DNA of 28,469 nt from Lingula anatina (lineage: Eukaryota > Brachiopoda > Lingulata > Lingulida > Lingulidae), in assembly GCF_001039355.2 (NCBI RefSeq), contig NW_019774036.1, forward strand, positions 303,380-331,848, written 5' to 3'. Each line of letters begins with the position of its first letter. Positions within the stretch are counted from its first letter, which is position 1. This document shows positions 19,764-28,469 of this stretch, one piece after another. Made by a program: the position numbers and the translations under genes. The notes below the pieces were generated by a model. That model made no database searches. It saw only the letters and a list, made by a program, of their open reading frames with translations, and was not told where the DNA came from.

Positions 19764-19898
19764 CGGGTGTGAGCAGGGAGAGTAAACGGACGCAAGGTGT
19801 TGCGGTTTACGACAGTCGTAAATTTACTCCTCTTTGGTGCAACCGCGGGCCCTGGATTTTTATTGATCGGTCTACCGTACAAAATAAGTAAAATGGAC
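19764..19898 (-). repeat. 3' flank repeat of tRNA-Asn, copy 2
   Basis: Matches 1-133. The hairpin that is perfect in copy 1 is broken here (CCTCTTTGGTGCAACCGCGG). Confidence 0.8.
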
Positions 19899-19912
19899 CG
19901 TCCCTGGGTGGA

Positions 19913-19955
<43 letters not shown>
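19899..19955 (-). pseudogene. 5'-truncated tRNA-Asn
   Basis: The minus strand matches the 3' three-quarters of the intact tRNA-Asn from GGTTAGCGCG to the CAGGGACG end, including the GTT anticodon. The 5' acceptor strand and the start of the D arm are missing; the sequence passes straight into AAGTTTAGTGGAAATG of the flank block. It cannot fold as a tRNA and is presumed dead. Confidence 0.88.
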
Positions 19956-19962
19956 AAGTTTA

Positions 19963-20908
19963 GTGGAAATGCGACTAGAAAAGGTTCAGTAGATTTTTTA
20001 TCTTAAAAATGTGTATTTCACGGCACAGTTACATGTATAAAACACATCAGTGTTCTGGTGGTTTTCGGCCCATTTTCGCATTCCTCTCGTTTATAGTGCT
20101 GGGTTGCTGTAGTACAGGGAAATTTCGTTGGAATAAATCAATACGGCAAACTGTTACGGTCGTTGATTAATAGCCTTTTGGTAAAGTTAAAACACGGTAG
20201 GCCCGTAGCCATCAATTTCAAAAGGGGGTTCTTTTTCCGGAAAAATGGACCTTTTACCGTGAAGCCTTCATGTTCCTAGATAAAACATTTTATCCAGAGG
20301 AAACTTTTTCCCAGCAAAAAAAGGGGGTCTTTCGAACCCCTCGCTCCTGGTGCTACGGGCTTGACACGAATAAAGTGTCATGTAACTTGTAACTTTTGTT
20401 TGGTTAACACTTCTCTTAAAATTCAGAATTTTCCTTTCCTTAGAGGTACATACGAACCGAACATCGGTGGAGCGTGGATTCCCAGTAACACATGTAAACC
20501 ACTTCTACTAGATTCTTATATGACTCAAATAAATTTGACATGCCAAGGGATAAACTTAATAAATCACTCGATCAGCCATAAAAGACCTTTAGACTGCTCC
20601 TTTCTTTAAATTTATGGTTGTAAATTTAACCTACTTCCGTGACCTACTTTCCTGCCCCATTGACATACAGCTTAGAATGCCATCAGAAAAATCTGTTCAA
20701 ACATCATTTTCGGGTAAAATTAAACAATGCCTTTTGGTAATTCTCTTAGTTATACTACTTGAAACTATATGCTGGCATTTGGTTGGTTTTTGTGACAAAA
20801 AATTGACTTTGTATGTATCTTTAATGATTCAGTCATGACTGGCCACTGAACGATGTGCACGGCGTTCCGGTAAATTTCAAAATTAGTCGCAGTGATCACG
20901 GCGTAATA
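19963..20908. repeat. duplicated intergenic block, copy 2
   Basis: Collinear with 731-1140 but longer, because of the inserted element at 20197-20363 and an extra ~380 bp near 20440-20820. The extra part contains short frames (for example 20614-20838) without recognisable features. Confidence 0.75.
20197..20363. mobile_element. MITE-like insertion with empty site
   Basis: The ends GGCCCGTAGC and GCTACGGGC are inverted repeats. The ~167-bp interior has AAAAGGGGGTTCTTTTT and AAAAAAAGGGGGTCTTT blocks and no gene. It is flanked on both sides by ACACG. The related blocks at 964-1000 and 2340-2365 show the site without the element (AACACGTACGTCATGTAA; GACACGAATGAAGTGTCA), which supports a real insertion with a ~5-bp target duplication. 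Confidence 0.7.
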
Positions 20909-21179
20909 ATGATACAGGGGTCAATGACCTTACCTCCCCCTCTTCCCCTCCCCTTCGGTTTATGAAAAATATATCACAAAAATATTTCCCTCTTGAAATA
21001 ATAATTTTGACTAGCTGAATCATAGTTCTAAAACGTACCAAAAGGCACCGTCACATTCGAGGGATATTCGAACTGGCACGCGACTTAAGGCTCCCTTCGC
21101 ACTTATTCGGAACCATCAGGAATCAAGCAGAACCAGCCAGAATGAATTAATTGAAAAATTCGTGCCATAATCGGGAGGG
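20909..21179. other. no gene seen
   Basis: Pyrimidine-rich stretch (CCTCCCCCTCTTCCCCTCCCC near 20932) and otherwise nothing recognised. Confidence 0.45.
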
Positions 21180-21700
21180 AATTTCAAATTGCAGTCAGAA
21201 TATTCCGAATGAAATTCAAATGCATTACATGTGTGGTTTGACTGCTGGCCGAATACAGACAGAAGTATGTAAGAAGGTGCCTCTAATGATATATGAAGCG
21301 AACTCAAATGCAGCCAACTGCTCCCGGTATGGCTGCCAATGACGGTTTGAAATATAAAGAATTCAAACATAATGCAGCTGAAATACCTAAAATTCCTAAT
21401 TAAAATGACTTTCTACGTGTTTAGAATGTAACACGGTGAGCAGAGTGTATAAATAACGACACTGGAATGGTTATACTGATCGTAATGTTTCGAATGCTGT
21501 CGGAATGCCGTGAGAATATTTAGAATGCAGTCATAGTGCAGTTAGAATACTGTTCAAAAGTCATCCGATCATTTTCCACTTGGAATGCACTTCGAAAGTT
21601 TTTAACATTCAGGCCGACCACAAGAATGGGTAAGACTATTTGAAATGCACTCGGAATTTTTAGAATGCTCTTTGAATATCCAGGAATGCACAAAGAATTG
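21180..21700. repeat. degenerate 11-bp GAATGC array
   Basis: GAATGC or one-base variants recur many times, often 11 bp apart. For example GAATG/GAATA starts at 21492, 21503, 21514, 21523 and 21544, with typical unit GAATGCNGTCR. The array is best preserved from about 21485 to 21700 and looser before. It has no counterpart in the other duplicated block. Confidence 0.55.
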
Positions 21701-21980
21701 CCTCTAGTGAGACGGGAGTATAAATGATCCAGGAGTCATTTAAAACTGCACTGAATTGAAATTATACAAAAGCAGAGATTGATCGAGTAATAATGGTTAG
21801 GTTATCCTCTGTTCCTAGCAGACCTAATGAATAATTTCAGGATTCAGATCGTGTCTATATATATACTGTTTCCTAGGTGAACACTGGGCTTCTTTTGACA
21901 CTTTTGAGCGCAGCACATTAGTCATCAGCTCCCAGCCTTGTTAACTTTTGGTCAACAGGAGAACCCTGGCAAATGGCCAG

Positions 21981-22178
21981 ATGCTTATTGAGGACCAAAA
22001 GTGCGATATTCAGTACACCAAAGAAATGATGTCGAAAGGTATTTATCAAGAAATAAATGTCTATATTTTCCATATGTCATCTAATAATTACTCATTAGAA
22101 TCGACTTGTGAACGCATGAACTTGGGAATGCATGAACTAGGTATTGACACCACCAAGAATCAGAACATTGCTTTGTAA
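21981..22178 (+). CDS. possible small ORF with conserved C-terminus (copy D)
   Basis: From ATG at 21981, 65 residues, ending in the same ~36 identical residues as the frame at 7826-8047. Its N-terminal part lacks eight codons present in the other copy, and most differences there change the amino acid. The open frame continues upstream without a stop to 21948, where copy B has a TGA, so the start is unsure. No domain recognised. Confidence 0.25.
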   Translation: MLIEDQKCDIQYTKEMMSKGIYQEINVYIFHMSSNNYSLESTCERMNLGMHELGIDTTKNQNIAL

Positions 22179-22439
22179 TGGTTGATCAGCTATCAAATAC
22201 AATTACTGATTGAATGGGCCAATCAATATGTTTTATGAAGCCACTTTACAATGCCACGCAGATATTCACAAGAAAATCAAAGTAGTAAATAAATTAGACT
22301 GGGAGACTTTGGATTAATCATGATTTGAGGTGTGTCAGCTTGTAAATTGGATGCTTAAAATTTGTTTCTGTGACATTGGATAACCGAAAGAAAGACATTA
22401 TGACTTCATTTTGCTTAAAAGTGCCTTATAATTCAAATA

Positions 22440-22724
22440 AGACCACGACATATGGTGACCTTGACATTAGTTGCAAATGATGTGCAGTACCTCACATAGT
22501 AGGAGTTGGTACTTCAAGTATGTTTTGGTCTATTGGGCTTCCAAAATAATGACATTAGGACTTTTTTGTTTGAAAACTACATTGCACTTGTAATTAGCCC
22601 ATGACCTTGAGCTCTTATGACCTTGAACATAATTGCAAAAGATTGGCGGTGCCCAACATAGTAAGATTTGATATTCAAAACATGTTTCTGTGATATAAGA
22701 ATTTGCCATGGGGAAATATCGGGG

Positions 22725-22726
<2 letters not shown>
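22440..22726. repeat. TGACCTTGA repeat, copy D
   Basis: Matches 8314-8600. TGACCTTGA occurs at 22456-22464, 22602-22610 and 22618-22626, so all three sites are kept, although an adjacent ACCTTGAC has been lost. Confidence 0.6.

Positions 22727-22789
<63 letters not shown>
22727..22789. repeat. T63 homopolymer
   Basis: Expanded partner of the T30 tract at 8603-8632. Length may be inexact because long homopolymers are difficult to sequence. Confidence 0.8.
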
Positions 22790-22792
<3 letters not shown>

Positions 22793-22873
22793 ATATTCGG
22801 CTTTTAACCTACATGTAAGTTCTTCCTTGGCTGTCTTAAAATCTAAGCATACATGGACACTAGGTGATCACCA

Positions 22874-22985
22874 TTAAGAACGGTTAAGTCGGAGCCGATC
22901 CGCCGTGCACCTTCTAACAAAAGCTCTCCACTGGGCACGGTTTTGTGCCATTCCTTAGAACTGCTTGAACCATGGACCCACAGTT
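22874..22985 (-). pseudogene. retrotransposon-like coding scrap (copy D)
   Basis: Partner of 8728-8847. A 4-bp insertion (AGAA on the plus strand near 22957) shifts the frame and the 5' part is shortened, so it is clearly not functional. Confidence 0.45.
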
Positions 22986-24693
22986 CGTCGCTTTATACAT
23001 ATACGCTATATCGTTACTTTATACAAATTATAAACTAATTATAAATCATACTAAATATATAGAAAAATCGTTGATATGCCAAACAGCACTTACTATTATT
23101 TATATTTGACATCCTTGTAACCAAAAAGACTGTCACAAAACGCAGAAAGCAAAACACAACCTCAAGAGGACACTTTTAAGCGTTGACGTTCATAATTATC
23201 TACATCACAGTGTCAGTTTCGTCGTCAGCTGAACAGTGCCATTAATACGTTAAGGATGTTGCTTTCAAAGAATGGAGCTTCGGTTTGGTAATGCCAATAC
23301 TTTCGATTGGACTGTCGAACAGCGAGTAAACACCAAGTGAGCCCCAAAGCCCTTTCTGAGTAAAAAAAAACCAGCACTTCGTTTGATTAAACTCTGCAAA
23401 GCGAAGTCTGTTGGGCTTTAATTTTTGTCCAAGATTCTAACACCTGGTTTCTTTTTTACGGTGTAAAATTCCTGCATATTGTTGATATCTTGTTTCTATA
23501 GAATGTTTTGTTGTTATAGAATGTTCACGTCCCTTTGAGTTGATTGGTAATACAATGCCCTTTAGAAATGGGCAACATAAAAGAAAACGAAAAACATACG
23601 ACATGCAGTCGACGGAACCTGTCTTCATTTATAATCTGGAACGTGCAAGAATGCCCAGAGAAGCTAGTCTTCCTAACCCTTGCCAAAGATATCGCGCTCT
23701 ATAAACATTAAAACAACATAGAAGAATTGAAATACTTCATTTTAATAGTTTAATTAAGTTTCATTATATATGTATTTACAATAGAAAAGAACTATGTGTA
23801 TCTCATATATAGGGACTGAGACACACATGTACATATATAGTTTTCATTCTAATTCTAGTGTATGACTCAAAACATTCACTCAGTTACAATAAATTTTCAT
23901 AAAGGGTGAACAATCCTAAATTTCCAATGAATATGGTGCAATGCGTTTACTAGCTAATCATAAACATACATGTATATTTTATGTCAAATATTCCTGTTAT
24001 AATACAATTTTAATCAATAAACATTTCAAGCAGCAGTTTGCTTTGTCATTAAAAATCATCAGAAGAAAAATTGCAATCTTTATATGAATATAAGGCGTAT
24101 ATACAAACGGTCCTATATATACTATAACTAATAACAAGCACACAGTGACACTATAGGTAATACACACCAGCATATTCTATAAATCTGTTCTTACATATGT
24201 TCAATGTAACCTACCAAGTATATTTATGTATTTCTGATATATGCAACCTAACTCCTGGCCAGAGCCAAGTCACTTACAGTATCGACTAATTACTGATATT
24301 ACAATTTTCCTTGACATCTTGATATTGGAAGAGAAAAGTGAAGAGGGAAAAGAAAGGAGAAAATAAGACCTTTTAAAAGTATCAACATGGCAATCTGGTT
24401 AAGGACCTTGCTATGTAGCTGCTGCTACTGCCATTCTTCCAAGAACGAAGGATGGATAATAATAATGATGAATATATATGCACTACGTGCAAAGGAAACA
24501 GATACGTACAAGTGAAGAAGAGAAATAAAGGAGGAGATGGCAAACCTGTTCCTGCCTTATCCATACCTCAGATTCTAGACAGAGGACCATTTATTCATTA
24601 TACGAAATATTTTTAATTCACTTGCGAACAATATCATACCAATTGCAAGAAATATGTGTACATCTTTCAGCACAAACGATGATGGCATTTTTC
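22986..24693. other. 3' flank of the membrane-protein copy D
   Basis: Collinear with 8848-10343. It carries ~133 bp at 24309-24441 that are missing from copy B, and small indels throughout. No gene seen. Confidence 0.6.
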
Positions 24694-24699
24694 TTTATT
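24694..24699 (-). terminator. candidate poly(A) signal AATAAA (copy D)
   Basis: Same hexamer and context as 10344-10349, a little over 300 nt beyond the stop. Confidence 0.35.
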
Positions 24700-25014
24700 A
24701 ACCATCAGTAACCTAACGGGGATTTTCGTGCTTAATCTGTTTTTTCTTTGAGAAAGTAATACATATTTATCCTGCGCAAGTATACTGTCTTAACACTTCT
24801 TTCACTTGAATACGGTGTTTTTAGCACTTTTGATTTAAAATATCGTTTTAAATGTTTCCTTTACAGTTTAGTCAGACACTTTCTTTTTTCTGTACAAGGT
24901 GAGATGCATTATCGCTTTTAAGGTCTGAATCGGGTAAGACGTGCAGGCTGTGTTACATATTGACATAGAAAATAATATGACTTCAGGGCATTATCTACTG
25001 TGTATGTAGTACAT

Positions 25015-27476
25015 TTAAGAATATATTACATTAATCGATACTCCTTGGATCGGGAATCTCACTTTTTTAATATAGTCTTTAACTATTTCTCGGACGGCAA
25101 CCTCCCAACTACGCTTTAGACTATCTTTACTAGCCTCCGTGTTAATATAAACCAACACAAGTCTAGGAATGGACACAGTTATGAGTGACGCTACCCCCTG
25201 ACCGATAAATTGTAACTCCCAATCCATATCGAAATCCGTCAGCGTGCCCATGAAGAAAAACGTCATAAGAACTGCTGCTATGGAGGTGACGCATGCCTTT
25301 GCAATTCCTGCATCGAGAGGAAGTAACTGTTCATGAATTAATTTCCATAGGTCTTTAGGGATGATCTCCATGCCCCTTTTATCTGATTCGTACAAAAGAA
25401 CATATTTTTCATTGTCTTGTTCTGAATTAGGTGACTGTTCGCTGTTTGCAGCTTGTGCATTTCCACAGCAACCTATTCCCTTTTCATCGTTATATGTATG
25501 TGGAAATAGTGTACGACCAACACTATATGGTACGTTATCATTGTTTTGCTCTGAAGTAGACAATTGTATGCCAGTGGCCCGTGCGTTTCCAGAGTCAGTG
25601 TTTTCCTCTTCACCGTCACGAGTCTCCTCATTATTTGGTATGGCTTGCGAGTCGGAACCGTCTGAACTCTGAGAGTTAACTTGAACATGTTTTATGTACT
25701 TCATACCATGTGAAGAGCATTCTTGAAATACAATCACTTTCAATACACGATACTTTTCTTGTAAATCATGGAACGGCTGCCAGAAGTAGTAAAGCACGGA
25801 TAAATATAATATAATGTAGTTCAATACAATAGCGTAATTTAAAAGAGCCCCAGCTAAAGTTAGTATAATCAATGATATCAAGTCATATAAAAAAATATAA
25901 AAACAAATAAGAAATAGATAGTAAACCCCCAAAATTCTATAAACATACAGACCAATTGTATGTTAAAAATGTGAGACTTTCGCGAAAATCCAACCACCGT
26001 TACCATCAGGTCAATATAAAATAAAACCACACATATTGGCAAACCGACTAAAATACCTAGAAACACTGTCAGTAAAGATTTACAGGTGGATTTGTGGCGT
26101 TTTAAACGCAGATGGAATCTTATAAATTTTACGAAGTCGGCTGCACTAAGTAAATACTTTGTTATAACATTCTGAAGTGAAATGTATTCACCAAAAAAGC
26201 TTTTATTGACATAGTCAAATTCAGGAGTTTCCCATTCGCAGGCACATATCCTGTGAAGACGAGAAAAAACTACATTAAACCCCGGGTTTTTTATTGATGT
26301 TTTCAAGTCTTCAAATTCATCTGTCGATTTGCAAATCCGATATAGCGTTAGTATGTAGGCAACTACAAAACTTATCCAGAAGAATGGCGACACACTTAAT
26401 GCGCAATCAGCGTAGTATTTGTTGTTTATATATTCCCCAAAAAAGATATGTACATGTGCAATAGGGAATATAATAAACACCACTATAAAGGAGGACACTC
26501 GGTTTTCTGGGGCTAAGGAAAACAATTCATCAAGGGGTGTGCTTGTTTCCGGACCACTGATTTCATAGTTTGTCATGTTCTCAAGCCATTTTGGTGAATA
26601 TCGAACTGTAAATCGCTTTGGAAGGAGCATGACAAATATTACTGGTGAGAAGTATAAAGCGGTAGATATCAATATTATTTCATAGGAGTAAAACTTGGAT
26701 AGCCTTCTTTCTTCCGAAGAAAAATGCACTTTTGAGACATTAGAAACATTTGAACATTTGTATTCACTAAACGTAAATTGCGAAAGGAATCTGCTATTGC
26801 TGTAATTTCTGGGACCAAATACAGTATTATAACAGATCACACTGTCCTGCGGGTGATATTGTTTAGCTGTGTTTAGAAACAGTGATGCTAAGATGCAGAG
26901 TTGCTCTGTCACGTTCAAGGTAACCCAACATCCTTTTTGAACTTCTTGCAAGTCAATGTTAATTTTCTCTACCCCTGTTGAAAGAGTCCACAAAGACATC
27001 TCCACGAAATTGTGTGGTAATGACAGGTATCGTCGCCCAATGTCTCCATCAGCCCAAACCCAGAAATATTTTACAATTTCGTCGCTTTCGTTTTTAGTAC
27101 GCCAGAACTCATCACTGTAATATGGATGAACTATGGGATTCAAGCGAACAAGCCGGGTCTTGGGATTAGAAAGGGCGCTGTTTATTTGTTGTGTACTCTC
27201 CGCCGTTATTTCCAGTTGACAGTTAGAAGAGATCGAAATGTTCACGTCTGGGGTAAAGTCCAAGGGTTGCGTTTTGAAAATGTTTTGGTATTGGAATGAC
27301 ATGTTAAGATAAATCGGCAACATGATGCAAATTACACCCATCATTTGTATTCTATCAATGTTTCTCTTCAAACTGGTATTTATTCTCGAGATGGCAGGAT
27401 CTGTAAAAAGATTTAAGGACTTATTTCTATTGAAAAATGACACCAAATGAGATGTATCGTGAACTGCAATATGCAT
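25015..27476 (-). pseudogene. frameshifted paralogue of the membrane protein
   Basis: This is a close relative of 10707-13166. An upper frame opens with ATG at 27474-27476 (MHIAVHDTSHLVSFF) and runs to 25878. A lower frame covers the rest to 25015. One base is missing in an A7 run at 25889-25895, within a membrane segment equivalent to residues ~522-526. A second base is missing in the T6 run at 25063-25068, which replaces the last ~10 residues and moves the stop. The ectodomain sequons and the five ectodomain cysteines are kept; a nine-base direct duplication in copy B (codons for QSL) is absent. The loop lacks the Cys cluster and two of the three Tyr motifs. With no other stops, this is a recent pseudogene or a sequencing artefact. 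Confidence 0.8.
27401..27411 (-). other. candidate splice acceptor of copy D
   Basis: TCTTTTTACAG on the minus strand; 27400 would be the first exon base. Same position as the acceptor of copy B. Confidence 0.4.
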
Positions 27477-27479
27477 CAA

Positions 27480-27820
27480 AACCCTGGACTATAGGTCACT
27501 ATAGATTTATAATTAAGTGCCACTTCACGACAAAATTAACCAAATCAGCCAAAATGTTGCAAGGTGGGGTCGGCAGATTAAACCAATATTTTCTGTGTTT
27601 TATAAATGTTACAAACAATGTTGGAAGCACACTTTTAAAAAATTCTGAACATTTTTGAAAAAATAGATATTGCCATCTGAAATTTGGGGGTCCTAACTAC
27701 ACAAAATATCGAAACGAAAGTACTGGAAGTTCGTATGTAAATTCCATGAACAATTTTACGTTTCAGCTTTACAGCCATTCCACGAAAAAGGGTACAATTC
27801 CAAAACGAGAAATGCAGAAA
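27480..27820. other. conserved upstream region of the gene (copy D)
   Basis: Matches 13170-13541 until AAATGCAGAAA, where the copies diverge completely. That point marks the outer edge of the segmental duplication. Confidence 0.5.
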
Positions 27821-28116
27821 AGTATTCAAACTGGCATTCATGAATAAAACTTGGTTAATTTTTTTTACAAGGGCTTTTGGCAAAAAGATGAAGGGCATGC
27901 CAAACCGTTGGCAATCTGCCCTAGCAAAATCCAATGTGGCACATTGCTAAGGCCAATTAGTAATCTTCTTAAATTTTCATCTCAACTATGATATATACAT
28001 GCCATGCAAGTGCCCAAAATTTATGAAACAACAAAAGAAAATCACACACTGGAAGCAAACTAAAGAGGAGATACTATGGATCCTGCGTGTACGTGTAACT
28101 TCTCGAGGTTCCCTAC
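27821..28116. other. no gene seen
   Basis: Sequence between the duplication edge and the exon. On the minus strand it would be intron of the gene to which the exon at 28117-28263 belongs. Confidence 0.45.
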
Positions 28117-28263
28117 CTTCCCGGTAATGACGGTCCATAGAAGACTCCCGTCGGTCCCGCGAGTGGGAACTGTACCCTGCCTCACTATCTGACATCCCGC
28201 CGCTTCCTGGCACCTTCTTCCTCATCTCCATCTGTCTGTCACGCTCTTCTAGATCTTGAGTTA
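28117..28263 (-). CDS. probable internal exon of an unidentified gene
   Basis: On the minus strand an open stretch rich in Ser, Arg, Glu and Asp (motifs DLEERDRQMEMRKK, SDSEAGYSSHSRDRR, SSMDRHYRE) lies between a pyrimidine-rich acceptor (ACTTCAACCCAG) and a good donor (GGGAAG then GTAGGG). These limits give 147 nt, a multiple of three with phase 1 at both ends, so the exon could be skipped without breaking the frame. The composition suggests a disordered linker in a cytoplasmic scaffold-type protein. I do not recognise the gene. It is unrelated to the membrane-protein array, although on the same strand, and lies upstream of it. Confidence 0.6.
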
Positions 28264-28320
28264 CTGGGTTGAAGTAAAAGATGAAAGACAATTATACTGA
28301 TGTTTTTTCTGCAAGAAGTA

Positions 28321-28469
28321 AGGGTTTTTTTTTTTTGTTTGTTGGTTTTTTTTTTTTTTTTTTTTTTTGGGGGGGGGGGGGGGGGGTTTAAAAAAAAAAT
28401 TTTTTGGAAGAAAAACTTTTTTTTTAAATTAAAAATTTTTTATTTTTATTTTTTTTTAAAAAAAAAAAT
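28321..28469. other. low-quality homopolymer end
   Basis: T runs, then ~18 G, then alternating A and T runs make up the last 150 bases. This looks like an unreliable consensus at a contig end and not natural sequence. Confidence 0.75.

Larger units (their letters stand above)
21752..27820. repeat. segmental duplication, copy D
   Basis: Partner of 7580-13541, with the same content in the same order. Main structural differences are a longer poly-T tract, a 44-bp deletion after the poly-T (bounded by TCAAC in copy B), an extra ~133 bp at 24309-24441, and two frame-breaking single-base losses in the gene. Confidence 0.9.

Noticed and set aside
1-28469. CRISPR array, prokaryotic operon or phage-like system.
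   Set aside because: No regular spacer array, ribosome-binding sites or compact genes; splice sites, tRNA type and repeat content are eukaryotic.

Overview
The window looks like nuclear DNA from a marine invertebrate, most likely a mollusc and perhaps a bivalve. It is AT-rich and gene-poor, has a eukaryotic tRNA-Asn, many small inverted-repeat elements, TGACCTTGAC-type interspersed repeats and eukaryotic splice and poly(A) signals, and shows no bacterial gene organisation. The organism is inferred from this texture; no gene proves it.

The main content is a tandem family of an orphan multi-pass membrane protein, always on the minus strand. An intact reading frame lies at 10707-13166 (819 codons before the stop). 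A close paralogue at 25015-27476 carries two one-base deletions, both in A/T runs. A much older fragment with a stop and frame breaks lies at 15520-15765. A fourth unit survives only as 3' flank at 6760-7262. The two good copies sit in matching ~6-kb blocks (7580-13541 and 21752-27820), so the array grew by segmental duplication and then decayed. Divergence between the copies is patchy: near-identical stretches alternate with short, strongly different islands, one of them in the predicted extracellular domain.

Around the array are: an intact tRNA-Asn (134-207) with several tRNA-like remnants; a duplicated 5' block (1-1140 and 19764-20908); small inverted-repeat elements (2387-2594, 5007-5215, 20197-20363); a three-unit ~103-bp tandem repeat (3038-3335); a 58-bp perfect inverted repeat around TA microsatellites (16631-16978) next to a hammerhead-like motif; a possible retroelement relic between direct repeats (18817-19616); a degenerate 11-bp GAATGC array (21180-21700); and a probable internal exon of an unrelated gene (28117-28263, minus). 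The last ~150 bases are homopolymer-rich and look like a poor-quality contig end.

No metabolic or defence pathway is visible. The biological interest is the lineage-specific membrane protein family: a glycosylated-looking ectodomain, about ten membrane segments, and a fast-changing acidic loop containing a duplicated tyrosine module. Its function is unknown to me.
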